Assembly: GCA_947494695.1 (NCBI GenBank)
Contig: CANLWB010000008.1
Span: 62,001-126,000 of the forward strand
DNA: 64,000 nucleotides
Origin: an uncultured Flavobacteriaceae bacterium
GTDB taxonomy: Bacteria; Bacteroidota; Bacteroidia; Flavobacteriales; Flavobacteriaceae
Direction of reading: 5' to 3'
Of the stretch, positions 19,257 through 28,683 are shown piece after piece. The notes beneath the pieces were generated by a model, which had not been told where the DNA came from, searched no databases, and saw only the letters and a list, made by a program, of their open reading frames with translations. The translations under genes and the position numbers were made by a program. Position 1 is the stretch's first letter, and each line of letters starts with the position of its first letter.

Positions 19257-20221
19257 ATAAACACTTCTTTTAGTAGTTTATAATTGGCAACTTCTATTTC
19301 ATAAAAATCGTGGACCACTGATGATGCTCCAAAACTTTGCTTCCAGTTCAATAAACCTAAATTTATATTTCTTCCCTGATTTTCGTTCGAAATTCCAAAA
19401 TCGATATAAGCCTTGTCTCTGTAAATAGTCGTTATCAACATATGAATCAGGTAATCTAAAGCACCCATTTTAATATTTCGTCTTGTTGAAATATACTGTA
19501 AGTGTGCCACGGTTTTTGTTTCAAAAACAATACACCCCGCTAGTATCTCTTCCCCATCGAAAACACTAAATTGCTTAATATAATTAGGAAACCGATCCTT
19601 CAACAAGGTCATTTCTTCAATCGAATGGACAGGACTTACCCCATGTTGTCCCTTTAAATTAGGTATTAAGATCGAATTCCAAAATAACGACATATTATCG
19701 CTTTCAGTAAACCTCAAACCTAAATTTTCAGCCTTCTTTATTTCCCGCCTTCTTAATTTGGAATACGAGACGACCTCTTCTAATTTAATGGCCATTGACA
19801 AATCTCTTCGAAACGACTCTGCCCTTAAAATAAAGAATAAATAATCTAATTCATCAGAGGTTTTCTGGTTATATATTTTAGGTAACTGTTTAATTTTTAG
19901 TTTTTCAATTTTGTTTTTAGACAAAAAGATCAAAATGGATTTCATCACCTCAAGCACATTTTCAAAATTCGATTTAGACGGTAATATGAGCCCTCCATAA
20001 CTTAGCCCTTGATGAGAACACAACGTATTTCCCTGTTTGTTAGCGGGTAACAAAGCGATCAATTTGTTCTTTTTAAATATTAGCAGCGAAAAATCATCAA
20101 ATCTATCCTGATGATATTCCATAAAATCTCTATAAAAAAGAAATGTTGCATTCTTGGAATTCGCAACAAACTCATCCCAATCAGCTTTGCTTTTATTATT
20201 GTATTTCTTTACTGAGTAAAT
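19253..20221 (-). CDS. GNAT/FemAB-like N-acyltransferase, probable ATT start
   Basis: The protein has DFSLLIFKKNKLIALLPANK and a C-terminal YISTRRNIKMGALDYLIHMLI...DFGISNENQGRNINLGLLNWKQSFGA, typical of FemAB-like GNAT proteins of glycan clusters. The first ATG (20122) would remove the conserved N-terminal block. The same frame continues upstream as IYSVKKYNNKSKADWDEFVA and NSKNATFLFYRDFMEYHQDR, which is the usual family start. No ATG, GTG or TTG exists between it and the TGA; ATT at 20221 is the only sensible start (322 residues). It may N-acylate the amino sugar made by the two neighbouring enzymes, but that is inference. The alternative is that the start codon has mutated and the gene is weakly expressed. 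Confidence 0.75.
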   Translation of the reverse strand: MYSVKKYNNKSKADWDEFVANSKNATFLFYRDFMEYHQDRFDDFSLLIFKKNKLIALLPANKQGNTLCSHQGLSYGGLILPSKSNFENVLEVMKSILIFLSKNKIEKLKIKQLPKIYNQKTSDELDYLFFILRAESFRRDLSMAIKLEEVVSYSKLRRREIKKAENLGLRFTESDNMSLFWNSILIPNLKGQHGVSPVHSIEEMTLLKDRFPNYIKQFSVFDGEEILAGCIVFETKTVAHLQYISTRRNIKMGALDYLIHMLITTIYRDKAYIDFGISNENQGRNINLGLLNWKQSFGASSVVHDFYEIEVANYKLLKEVFI

Positions 20222-20255
20222 TTTAAGTCAGTTTTAGTGCTTATTTATAACTAAA

Positions 20256-21746
20256 TTAATGAGATACTTTCTCAAAAATAATTTCACCATTTTCACCTAT
20301 ATATTTATAGACTCCAGGTAATGCGCCTTCATTTACTATAGCTAAACTAACATCTGGTTCCAAATTAGATAAATAACTCTCGTCTTCGCTTAAATAGGAA
20401 AAAAGTATGCGAAAAGTGTTAACTGAGGTTTTGAGTTTGTCGTCATATTCAGGTATTTCTCCATTTGGCCAGTGTATAGCCATTAACGCACTAAAAATAG
20501 AAAATATTTTATCTCTATCACTGGTTTTCTCATAAGATTCGAGTGTATACTCCATTCCTACATACCCACCATGATCTGCCATAATCAAAATCAAAGCATT
20601 AGGGTCATTTTCTTTTATTAAATTTATTGTTTTGGTTAATCTTTCATTGGCCCTATCTAATCTCTTTAACCATTCCTTTCTTTCATTTTCAATACCACGA
20701 GAATGAATTTTACTACCACTTACATGACTTGGTGCTAAGATTTCAATAAAAAAGAACTTTGGTTTATCTATTGATTCGTTTATTCCTGCTTTTAATGGAG
20801 CAACCACATCTTTCATTTCATCCAAACCCCTCCCGATATAAGATATATCATCATAACTCACATTACAATAATCAAATCCCATTTTTGGTCTATTCAATAA
20901 AAGATAGGACATTTCTGTTATAAAATAGGTTTTGTAATTATTGTTCTTAAATACATCTAAAACGGTATTCTTTGAGATAATAATATCTCTGTCATTTAGT
21001 ACTTCCGAGTAGCTATTAATATTGTTATAATAGTGATGTTTCATCATTAAACTAGAACTATTAGATGATAACGTAAACGCATAATTGCTTCTAAAACCAT
21101 CATAATAAGTAAAGTTATTTTCCACTAAAAAATTCGGAAAATCGATGTTTTCCACCTCATAAAATCCTTTTTTTAATTCAGAAAAACTCACATAACCATC
21201 TGGTTGGATGTAATACACATTAGGTTTCTTTTTAAAAGCGACTTGCGCTATATCATCAGGTTGTTTCATCCAATAAAATGAGTAACCATATTGCTTAATT
21301 ATTGTTTTTGTAAGACTAAATATTCCAATAAAAGCCAATATAAACTGCATAACAACGATTCTCTTAATATGCTTATTTAAGTAGAAAGCCAATACCATTG
21401 AAATAAGTAAAATCCCCAGAGATATCTTCTTTTGCACATCACCAAATAGGCAAATTTTCATCAAAAAAAGAAAAATAAAGACACTAAAAAGGGTTAGAAT
21501 ATGTTTCTTATATCTAAAAAAAGTTTTAAGATTCGTTAACTTATTTATTACAAAAAATAATATCATAGGTATTCCTATAAACATTATTATAAAATAAACT
21601 AAATGTCTCCAACTATTAACTAATGTATAATTGTTGGAATAATAAAAAAGTATAGGATATAAACCAACCGCAACGGCATAGATAAAAGGATAATCTTTGC
21701 TATTATTTAAAAACTCATGTAAATAATCTTTGATCTTAGACATCAT
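20256..21746 (-). CDS. membrane sulfatase-like hydrolase/transferase (alkaline phosphatase superfamily)
   Basis: The 496-residue protein has about five N-terminal hydrophobic segments (up to residue about 160), then a sulfatase-like domain: KPNVYYIQPDGYVSFSELKK, FRSNYAFTLSSNSSSLMM (likely nucleophile Thr/Ser region), YKTYFITEM, and the metal-binding ALILIMADHGGYVG. The layout recalls LPS/teichoic-type phosphoethanolamine or phosphoglycerol transferases, so it may decorate the surface glycan. Its start overlaps the methyltransferase stop by 11 bp. Confidence 0.85.
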   Translation of the reverse strand: MMSKIKDYLHEFLNNSKDYPFIYAVAVGLYPILFYYSNNYTLVNSWRHLVYFIIMFIGIPMILFFVINKLTNLKTFFRYKKHILTLFSVFIFLFLMKICLFGDVQKKISLGILLISMVLAFYLNKHIKRIVVMQFILAFIGIFSLTKTIIKQYGYSFYWMKQPDDIAQVAFKKKPNVYYIQPDGYVSFSELKKGFYEVENIDFPNFLVENNFTYYDGFRSNYAFTLSSNSSSLMMKHHYYNNINSYSEVLNDRDIIISKNTVLDVFKNNNYKTYFITEMSYLLLNRPKMGFDYCNVSYDDISYIGRGLDEMKDVVAPLKAGINESIDKPKFFFIEILAPSHVSGSKIHSRGIENERKEWLKRLDRANERLTKTINLIKENDPNALILIMADHGGYVGMEYTLESYEKTSDRDKIFSIFSALMAIHWPNGEIPEYDDKLKTSVNTFRILFSYLSEDESYLSNLEPDVSLAIVNEGALPGVYKYIGENGEIIFEKVSH

Positions 21747-23118
21747 CTTTTCGCTTTAATAAAAATAAAACTCTTTCCGAATCACCAATATTGAGTTTAT
21801 CTATGGTTTTGAAATAAGTCGAATACTCCCTGTTGAAATTTTTAATGTTATAAAAATCAAAATGATTTTTGAACTCTCGTTTTGATTCTAGCAATTTTTC
21901 TACATACGAATCTTTTCGTTTTGGAAACTCGATGATTAAATATTTGGAAAAAGACGCAAAAAACTGAGCAGACATTTGAAACGGAATGTTACCTGATAAA
22001 GTCATATGGTGTATTACAGCTAAAGCCAAAGTAACATCTGGAGCGAACTTTTTTATTCTTTCTAAAAAAGAAGCCCTTTCATTATTATTAAAACCAATAG
22101 ATGCCGAAGGGTTTAAAACATCTAAAACAAATGGCAGAATATTCGACTCTCTCCTTTCTTTGATTAATCTATAATTAACATCTATCGCATTATTATCGAT
22201 ATCACAAACTAGAGCCACATCCAATTCATGACCAATCTGTCGAACAAACGTTCCGTCATTTCCGCCAATGTCTATTAATACCTTAGCGCCTAATTCACCA
22301 ATCCATGTATTTATTACTTTGGATTTTTGCTGAAAAGCTTGTTTTGAATAGTTGGTCTTGCTATAATAATCTCCCCATTCACTAGTTTCATTCAGCGAAA
22401 GGTTTTTAATGTAACCATATATACTTTTTATGATATTTAATTGTCCTTTTTTTGATAATGAGGAGACTTTTTGACCAACTCCATCACTATGTTTTTCTTC
22501 AAACCTTGCAAGTAAATGAATATTTGAATATATAAAAGGACTTAACTTTGTTTTCAACGGAAGCATTGATGAAAGCATTTTTATTGGTATTCCATCAATA
22601 AAATTACTCATTAGCTTTAATGACTGTGCGCCATGGAAATGTGCTAAAATTAATGGGCCTAAAAAATGGGATATAAATTGTTTGTATCCTCTCCAAGGTA
22701 CATCTCTTTCATAAAAATCAAATGATAACGTATCTATAAAAATAGCCTGACCTTTATGAAAAGTCACATTAAAAGCCGAGGCATCTTTAAGGGAAAAATT
22801 GTTTTCCAAACAGTATTTCTGAAGCTTAAGAGTTAATAATGCCGCCTCCTTATACTGGTTAAAACTCCACTCATAGGGATAGGTAATAAATGAAATCTGT
22901 TCGGGTTCAATTATAATTGCAGAGTCCGTATTCGTCAATTCCTTGTGCTCAATTAACAAACCTGCTTTAAACAATTTGTTAAAAAAACCCTTATCTCTTA
23001 ATGTCATGTATTGTTTAAAATAAAAAGGGCTAATATAACGTCGAATAACCCCGTCTTCAACAAAAATGTTTCCGGAAGGGTCTCTAAATGATGAAGGATG
23101 CCGAGAACTATTTTTCAC
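21736..23118 (-). CDS. NoeA-like class I methyltransferase of polysaccharide clusters
   Basis: The 460-residue protein has an N-terminal 250 residues containing GNIFVEDGVIRRYISPFY, KDASAFNVTFHKGQAIFIDTLSF and RDVPWRGYKQFISHFL, joined to a Rossmann methyltransferase domain with KVLIDIGGNDGTFVRQIG and LALAVIHHMTLSGNIP. Proteins of this type are often annotated NoeA host-specificity-like. The neighbours overlap on both sides (11 bp each), so the three genes 69-residue membrane protein, methyltransferase and sulfatase-like protein behave as one unit. Confidence 0.85.
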   Translation of the reverse strand: MKNSSRHPSSFRDPSGNIFVEDGVIRRYISPFYFKQYMTLRDKGFFNKLFKAGLLIEHKELTNTDSAIIIEPEQISFITYPYEWSFNQYKEAALLTLKLQKYCLENNFSLKDASAFNVTFHKGQAIFIDTLSFDFYERDVPWRGYKQFISHFLGPLILAHFHGAQSLKLMSNFIDGIPIKMLSSMLPLKTKLSPFIYSNIHLLARFEEKHSDGVGQKVSSLSKKGQLNIIKSIYGYIKNLSLNETSEWGDYYSKTNYSKQAFQQKSKVINTWIGELGAKVLIDIGGNDGTFVRQIGHELDVALVCDIDNNAIDVNYRLIKERRESNILPFVLDVLNPSASIGFNNNERASFLERIKKFAPDVTLALAVIHHMTLSGNIPFQMSAQFFASFSKYLIIEFPKRKDSYVEKLLESKREFKNHFDFYNIKNFNREYSTYFKTIDKLNIGDSERVLFLLKRKDDV

Positions 23119-23317
23119 TATTATTCTTCGTTTCTACATCAGATTCTTTAACATCGATATCATCAAACAAATCACTCTTATCATTTTTAGCGATACCCAA
23201 GAACAATTTAATTCTATAAAATAAATTTTTTGAAAAAAGAAAAAAACCAGCTACTCCTGCTACAATTACTTGAATAATCATAGCTCCCAGACCTGGATCA
23301 AAATATAAAAAATGCAT
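23108..23317 (-). CDS. small single-pass membrane protein linked to the NoeA-like unit
   Basis: The 69-residue protein is MHFLYFDPGLGAMIIQVIVA, then a hydrophobic segment to about residue 35 (GVAGFFLFSKNLFYRIKLFL), and a charged tail rich in D, E and K. The YFDPGxGxMIxQ start is a recurring feature of small proteins beside sulfatase-like and NoeA-like genes. It overlaps the methyltransferase start by 11 bp. Function unknown. Confidence 0.75.
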   Translation of the reverse strand: MHFLYFDPGLGAMIIQVIVAGVAGFFLFSKNLFYRIKLFLGIAKNDKSDLFDDIDVKESDVETKNNSEK

Positions 23318-23383
23318 ACGACTGAATTTTGGTTAAAATAACAAATTTCTTTTAACTCACAATAGGTTATTGAAATTTACCTA

Positions 23384-24685
23384 TTATTTTTTCTCGGTAT
23401 CAACTCCAAAAAGTGAACTTCCAAATATGAGTAAAATAATACCATAATACATGACATAACTCACAAAATGCGCTACAACTGCGCCTTTAACGCCATCGAA
23501 TAAATCTATGAAATAAATACTAGTTATGTATAATGTAACGATTAAAAATGCCTCGGTTAGAATATAATGCCAGAACATTTTTTTTGCTAAAAACTGATAG
23601 GCAATAACAATGGACAGAATTTTAACAAAGTCTCCCAACAACTGCCATAAAAACAAATCTTCAACTGGCTCAAATTCAACCGTAAAAACGGAGACAACAA
23701 TAAATTGTCGCAATAAATATATAATAAATAACCCAATAGCTAGGGTAGGAATCACTGTTTTATAAAAACTAAAGATTTCCTTTTTAAACTCGTTATCATC
23801 ATCAATCTCAGAAAATCGTGGTAAGATATACAACGTTATTAAAGAGCTAACCAACATTAAATAATACTTTGAAATTCTGGTCATAGCTTCCCAGAAACCA
23901 GCGTCTTTATACCCAATATTATCTATAATATAGGATCTAATCGCAATGGCTATAAGAGGTAAAAATACAGCCGAAAATAAAGCCATTAAGGAATAAGAAC
24001 TTATTTTCTTTAAAAAGTTAAGACTTACATGATTTACTTGAATGAGCGATACAAGACTGCGCCGGTTAATAATCCCGACAAGTGTGATTAAAAAAATGAT
24101 GGCTTCTGCAATAACAACAGATACTAAGGCACCATCAATCTTCTTTTGATATATTAAAAGCAACGCAATAGAAACACTTAGGATTTGCCCAATAATGTTA
24201 ATAATGATTAAAATTTTATACTTCGAAAAACCATTCATTATTGAGAATGACAGCATATTCAAAGCGTAAAAAGGGAGTACTATCGCAAACACCTGAATGA
24301 TGTAAGTATAGTCATTATACACTGGAAAAATAAGGTCGTTAATCAAACCTGCATTGAAATAACAGAAAAGAGACACCACAATGGTCGACACAAAACCGAC
24401 ATAGAATACGGTAGATATGGTCTTGCTTAACTCAGCGACATTATCTTTAAATTCTGAAATATATTTTACAGTCCCATTATAAAAACCAAAAATAGAGATG
24501 GTCTGGAAGGAGCTCACAAAATTCTGCAAGTTCCCTATTAATGCCAATCCAACCGGTCCGATAAAAACAGCAATTGCCTTGGAAGTTAATAATCCAGCAA
24601 TAATTCTTGTTAATACAGAAGTTGTTTGAAGAGAAGTAACTTTAACTAAAACCTTACTATTTATATAATCAATTAATTTCTTCAA
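23384..24685 (-). CDS. O-antigen/polysaccharide flippase (Wzx type), copy 2
   Basis: The 433-residue polytopic MOP-class protein has an N-terminal LLTSKAIAVFIGPVGLALIGNLQNFV and the late block DLFLWQLLGDFVKILSIVIAYQFLAKKMFWHYILTEA. These match the same regions of the flippase at 16863, with equal length and order, so the two are paralogues. It is the first gene of the minus-strand operon that continues through the small membrane protein, methyltransferase, sulfatase-like protein, acyltransferase, aminotransferase, first flippase and ketoisomerase. Confidence 0.9.
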   Translation of the reverse strand: MKKLIDYINSKVLVKVTSLQTTSVLTRIIAGLLTSKAIAVFIGPVGLALIGNLQNFVSSFQTISIFGFYNGTVKYISEFKDNVAELSKTISTVFYVGFVSTIVVSLFCYFNAGLINDLIFPVYNDYTYIIQVFAIVLPFYALNMLSFSIMNGFSKYKILIIINIIGQILSVSIALLLIYQKKIDGALVSVVIAEAIIFLITLVGIINRRSLVSLIQVNHVSLNFLKKISSYSLMALFSAVFLPLIAIAIRSYIIDNIGYKDAGFWEAMTRISKYYLMLVSSLITLYILPRFSEIDDDNEFKKEIFSFYKTVIPTLAIGLFIIYLLRQFIVVSVFTVEFEPVEDLFLWQLLGDFVKILSIVIAYQFLAKKMFWHYILTEAFLIVTLYITSIYFIDLFDGVKGAVVAHFVSYVMYYGIILLIFGSSLFGVDTEKK

Positions 24686-24858
24686 TTAAATGTAGTTTTT
24701 GATCCCTTATAAATTGACTACATGAACTGTAAACGTTAAAAAACCCATATTATTCTCTAATACTTTTAGAAAGAGTCAAATATACAAAATGATTTAACTT
24801 TTTGGTCTTTGTCAATTAAAATTGTAAGAAATTATTTCTTACCATAAAAAAAATGCAA

Positions 24859-25095
24859 CTACACCTTTTTTTTCTGTAATAAATAATACAGATTTATACA
24901 GAAAATAGCTGTATTAGTGATAATAATTGGTAAAGAAAGTGGATCTAAAATAACGCCATAAAACACAAATAGTAAACATCCTAACGAGTTTACTATTCGC
25001 AATTTTTTAACCGATTTCATTATAAATGAAATTAAAACGGTTGCCATAGCGGCGTATCCAATCCAGTCGACAGCGGATACCCCGAAAAGTTCCAT
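24859..25095 (-). CDS. YgjV-like small inner-membrane protein
   Basis: The 78-residue protein has three hydrophobic segments: DWIGYAAMATVLISFIM, VNSLGCLLFVFYGVIL and LPIIITNTAIFCINLYYLL. The order and the phrase NSLGCLLFVFYG fit the YgjV (Imp-YgjV) family of unknown function. It starts 1 bp after the typA stop on the same strand and is probably co-transcribed with it. Confidence 0.75.
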   Translation of the reverse strand: MELFGVSAVDWIGYAAMATVLISFIMKSVKKLRIVNSLGCLLFVFYGVILDPLSLPIIITNTAIFCINLYYLLQKKKV

Positions 25096-25096
25096 A

Positions 25097-26896
25097 CTAA
25101 ATCGCTTTATTTCGCTTTCGCTCGACCTCTGTTAACAATATTTTACGTAAACGTAAATAATTAGGTGTAACCTCAACGTATTCGTCTTTCTGAATATATT
25201 CTAAAGCTTCCTCTAAAGAAAACTTAATCGCCGGTACAATTTTAGCCTTATCATCGGCTCCTGAAGATCGAACATTACTTAACTTTTTGGTTTTTGTAAC
25301 GTTAACGGTCATATCATCACCACGTGAATTTTCACCAATAACCTGTCCTTCGTAAATATCTTCACCGGGATCTATAAAAAACTTTCCTCTTTCCTGTAGT
25401 TTATCAATTGAATAAGGAATAGCTTGCCCGTTTTCCATAGATACTAAAGAACCATTCTGTCTTTCTGGAATTCCTCCTTTTATAGGCTGATATTCCTTGA
25501 AACGGTGTGCCATAATCGCCTCTCCTGCTGTGGCAGTTAATAGTTGGTTTCGTAAACCAATAATACCACGAGATGGTACAATAAACTCACAAACCATACG
25601 ATCTCCCTTAGCTTCCATACTCAACATCTCTCCTTTCCTAAGTGTGACCATTTCGATGGCCTTACCAGAAACTTCTTCCGGTAAATCGATAGTCATTTCT
25701 TCCACAGGTTCGCATTTCACGCCATCAACCTCCTTAATAATTACCTGTGGCTGGCCAATTTGTAACTCATAACCTTCACGACGCATGGTTTCAATTAAAA
25801 CCGATAAGTGTAATACACCACGTCCAAAGACCATAAATTTATCAGCACTATCTGTTTCCTGAACACGTAATGCCAGATTCTTTTCAAGTTCTTTTGTTAA
25901 ACGTTCTTTAATATGGCGTGATGTCACATATTTTCCGTCCTTACCAAAGAAAGGCGAATCATTAATAGTGAATAGCATACTCATGGTAGGCTCATCGATG
26001 GCTATGGTTTTTAGACCTTCCGGGTTTTCCCAATCTGCTACCGTATCTCCAATCTCGAAACCTTCAAGCCCTACAATAGCACAAATATCTCCGGCCTGAA
26101 TAGCCTCAACTTTCTTTCTTCCTAAACCTTCAAAAACGTGGAGTTCCTTTATTTTAGATTTCACGACCTTTCCATCGCGTTTCACTAAAGAAATGTTCTG
26201 TCCTACTTTTAATTCCCCACGAGTTAGACGCCCAATAGCTATTCTCCCAGTAAAAGAAGAGAAGTCTAAAGACGTAATCAACATTTGGGTGGTACCAGTT
26301 TCAATTTTTGGCTCGGGTATATGCTCAATAACCATATCTAATAATGGTTCGATGTTATCGGTTTCCTTTTGCCAATCTTCGCTCATCCAATTATTCTTTG
26401 CAGAACCGTAAACGGTAGGAAAATCTAGCTGCCACTCCTCTGCTCCTAGTTCGAACATCAGGTCGAAAACTTTCTCATGCACCTCATCTGGTGTACAGTT
26501 CTCCTTATCTACTTTATTTACAACCACACAAGGCTTAAGCCCTAAATCTATCGCTTTTTGTAATACGAAACGTGTTTGCGGCATTGGGCCTTCAAAAGCA
26601 TCAACCAATAGTAGTACACCATCGGCCATATTCAATACACGTTCTACCTCGCCTCCAAAATCGGCGTGACCAGGCGTATCAATAATATTAATTTTTGTCC
26701 CTCCGTACGAAACCGATACGTTCTTAGAGGTAATGGTAATGCCTCGTTCGCGTTCTAAATCATTATTATCAAGAATTAAATCACCTGTGTTTTCGTTTTC
26801 ACGGAATAACTGACAGTGATACATAATCTTATCTACCAGGGTTGTTTTACCGTGGTCTACGTGAGCAATAATTGCAATATTTTTAATACTAGCCAT
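25097..26896 (-). CDS. typA: ribosome-associated GTPase TypA/BipA
   Basis: The 599-residue translational GTPase has G1 AHVDHGKTTLVDK, G2 RERGITITSKN, G3 DTPGHADFGGEV and G4 VNKVDKE. It also has the BipA-specific C-terminal region, including VPSRGIIGLRNQLLTATAGEAIM and LYLRKILL-type ending YLRLRKILLTEVERKR. TypA aids 50S assembly and stress growth. A clear Bacteroidota -7 element lies 23 bp upstream of the start. The only downstream partner is the small YgjV-like gene. Confidence 0.97.
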   Translation of the reverse strand: MASIKNIAIIAHVDHGKTTLVDKIMYHCQLFRENENTGDLILDNNDLERERGITITSKNVSVSYGGTKINIIDTPGHADFGGEVERVLNMADGVLLLVDAFEGPMPQTRFVLQKAIDLGLKPCVVVNKVDKENCTPDEVHEKVFDLMFELGAEEWQLDFPTVYGSAKNNWMSEDWQKETDNIEPLLDMVIEHIPEPKIETGTTQMLITSLDFSSFTGRIAIGRLTRGELKVGQNISLVKRDGKVVKSKIKELHVFEGLGRKKVEAIQAGDICAIVGLEGFEIGDTVADWENPEGLKTIAIDEPTMSMLFTINDSPFFGKDGKYVTSRHIKERLTKELEKNLALRVQETDSADKFMVFGRGVLHLSVLIETMRREGYELQIGQPQVIIKEVDGVKCEPVEEMTIDLPEEVSGKAIEMVTLRKGEMLSMEAKGDRMVCEFIVPSRGIIGLRNQLLTATAGEAIMAHRFKEYQPIKGGIPERQNGSLVSMENGQAIPYSIDKLQERGKFFIDPGEDIYEGQVIGENSRGDDMTVNVTKTKKLSNVRSSGADDKAKIVPAIKFSLEEALEYIQKDEYVEVTPNYLRLRKILLTEVERKRNKAI

Positions 26897-26919
26897 AACA
26901 GTACCTTATTTTAAGCGTG

Positions 26920-26927
26920 CAAAGGTA
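26920..26927 (-). promoter_or_regulatory. promoter -7 element of typA
   Basis: On the minus strand this reads TACCTTTG, a perfect TAnnTTTG match, 23 bp upstream of the typA ATG. No good TTG -33 element is evident at the usual spacing. Confidence 0.65.
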
Positions 26928-27027
26928 CTTAATAATTACCGGAAAACTAATTAATATAATTTTATTTGATTATTACCAATGTAGAAAAATGTTTGAAATC
27001 GATTCAAAAGATGCTAACATTTAATAG

Positions 27028-27035
27028 TATCTTTG
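27028..27035 (+). promoter_or_regulatory. promoter -7 element of kdsA
   Basis: TATCTTTG matches TAnnTTTG and lies 26 bp upstream of the ATG at 27062. It supports that start over an upstream in-frame ATG at 26966, which would place the promoter inside the gene. Confidence 0.65.
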
Positions 27036-27061
27036 CCTTAAATTTTTTCGAAACAGTAGTT

Positions 27062-27880
27062 ATGGCTATTCAAAGTATTCCTAAAATAAAACATACCGAT
27101 TCAAACAATTTTTTCCTGCTTTGCGGCCCATGTGCCATAGAAGGTGAGGACATGGCACTTCGTATTGCTGAAAAAGTAGTTTCAATTACAGATAAGTTAG
27201 AGATTCCTTACGTATTTAAAGGAAGTTTTAAAAAAGCAAATCGAAGTAGAATTGACAGTTTTACAGGAATTGGAAGCGAAAAAGCTCTTAAAATTTTAAA
27301 GAAGGTGTCTGATACGTTTGATGTACCAACGGTTACAGATATTCATGAAACATCGGATGCTGATTTAGCCGCACAATATGTTGATGTATTACAAATTCCC
27401 GCGTTTTTGGTACGTCAAACAGATTTGGTTGTGGCCGCCGCAAAAACGGGGAAAGTGGTCAACCTGAAAAAAGGTCAATTTATGAGTCCGGAAGCGATGA
27501 AGCATGCCGTACAAAAGGTTAAAGATGCTGGTAGTGATAAAGCGTGGATAACAGATCGCGGTACCATGTTTGGATATCAGGATATGATTGTAGATTTTCG
27601 TGGCATACCTACCATGCGCCAATATGCCCCGACCGTTTTAGATGTTACACACTCCTTACAACAACCAAATCAGACCGCAGGTGTAACTGGAGGTAGACCA
27701 GATATGATTGAAACCGTAGCCAGAGCTGGTGTGGTTAATCATGTTGATGGGTTATTCATTGAAACTCATTTCGATCCTGCGAATGCAAAAAGTGATGGTG
27801 CTAACATGTTGCATTTAGACAATTTAGAAAAATTACTCACCAATTTAGTTACTATTAGAAAAACCGTGCAAGCCCTGTAG
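27062..27880 (+). CDS. kdsA: 3-deoxy-8-phosphooctulonate synthase
   Basis: The 272-residue protein condenses PEP with arabinose 5-phosphate to make Kdo 8-phosphate for LPS. Signatures are FFLLCGPCAIEG, VFKGSFKKANRSRIDSFTGIG, VTDIHE, IPAFLVRQTDL, WITDRGTMFGYQDMIVDFRGIP, DVTHSLQQP and FIETHFDPANAKSDG. Start choice: MAIQSIPKI at 27062 gives the normal family length and follows the TAnnTTTG element. The longer frame from 26966 adds 32 residues with no family match. It is close to the polysaccharide genes but is a housekeeping gene. Confidence 0.96.
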   Translation: MAIQSIPKIKHTDSNNFFLLCGPCAIEGEDMALRIAEKVVSITDKLEIPYVFKGSFKKANRSRIDSFTGIGSEKALKILKKVSDTFDVPTVTDIHETSDADLAAQYVDVLQIPAFLVRQTDLVVAAAKTGKVVNLKKGQFMSPEAMKHAVQKVKDAGSDKAWITDRGTMFGYQDMIVDFRGIPTMRQYAPTVLDVTHSLQQPNQTAGVTGGRPDMIETVARAGVVNHVDGLFIETHFDPANAKSDGANMLHLDNLEKLLTNLVTIRKTVQAL

Positions 27881-28206
27881 TGTTTTTATAATCATTCAAA
27901 ACCCCCAAATCTTTTTAACGCAATAAAGATGCGTTCCATTATAGAATCATTTTTCAATCCATAAGCATTAATGAACATTCAACCTACTAAACTTACAATA
28001 GTTTTTATTATAAGTTCTTTACCTCAATACAGTTTCACTTAAAAAAATAATATTGACAACACTCTAAAACATACAGCATCTCAACACTTCCTTTATTTTC
28101 AGCGTGTTGCTTCTTTTGGTGGTATTTTCAGGATTTAAAATCATGATTTTTAAATTATTATGAGACTTGCTTAAAATATTGAATTCGCTACAATCGTCAC
28201 TTTTTA
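27881..28206. other. intergenic region after kdsA
   Basis: This 326-bp gap lies between convergent genes. I see no gene, strong hairpin terminator or repeat in it. Confidence 0.4.
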
Positions 28207-28584
28207 CTATATAAACCAGGCTTTTTTACTTTTACTTAAACAATTTGAAGCTTCATGTAATAACTCAACAAAATTTTCATGATCTAAATCTTCAATAGTT
28301 CTTAGTTGAATAGACCGTACTTGTTTACGTTTATTGTCATTTTTTAGTACCGGAAATTCCTTTTCCAGTAACACGCCTTGCACAAAGGCTACATCGACAT
28401 AGTCCTTACCCTTTAAAACATTAAGATATAGCATAGGCTTATTTCCAATATTATAAAATGGAATTCTATAACTATACTTCTCCTCTACTTCAGGAAGCGT
28501 ATGTAATATAACACTCCTAACATATAACATAATGGATTGATAAGGCTCTTTCTGATTTAAAAAATACGTGTCTACAGGCTTCAA
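28207..28584 (-). CDS. DUF1801-family protein
   Basis: The 125-residue protein has VDTYFLNQKEPYQSIMLYVRSVILHTLPEVEEKYSYRIPFYN and KPMLYLNVLKGKDYVDVAFVQG, the layout of DUF1801 (YdhG-like) proteins with their amphipathic helix and small beta sheet. Function unknown. It is divergent from the regulated operon that starts at 28684, with about 100 bp between the starts. Confidence 0.85.
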   Translation of the reverse strand: MKPVDTYFLNQKEPYQSIMLYVRSVILHTLPEVEEKYSYRIPFYNIGNKPMLYLNVLKGKDYVDVAFVQGVLLEKEFPVLKNDNKRKQVRSIQLRTIEDLDHENFVELLHEASNCLSKSKKAWFI

Positions 28585-28657
28585 TATTTAGGTGGATGAA
28601 AGTTGAATCGTTCAAACTTAACAAAAATTTATGATGATGGATTTAATTTTTTTTGCT

Positions 28658-28676
28658 TACTTTGTATTTCAAAGTA
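28658..28676. promoter_or_regulatory. operator palindrome, copy 1
   Basis: TACTTTG-TATTT-CAAAGTA is a 7-bp perfect inverted repeat around 5 bp, ending 7 bp before the ATG of the membrane protein gene. The same arms and spacing recur at 29762. TACTTTG resembles the -7 promoter box, so a bound repressor would block RNA polymerase. The likely binder is the winged-helix regulator encoded second in this operon. Confidence 0.75.
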
Positions 28677-28683
28677 CTTTTAT

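Noticed and set aside
26966-27061. Longer kdsA start 96 bp upstream
   Set aside because: The added residues match no KdsA protein, and the TAnnTTTG promoter element would lie inside the gene.
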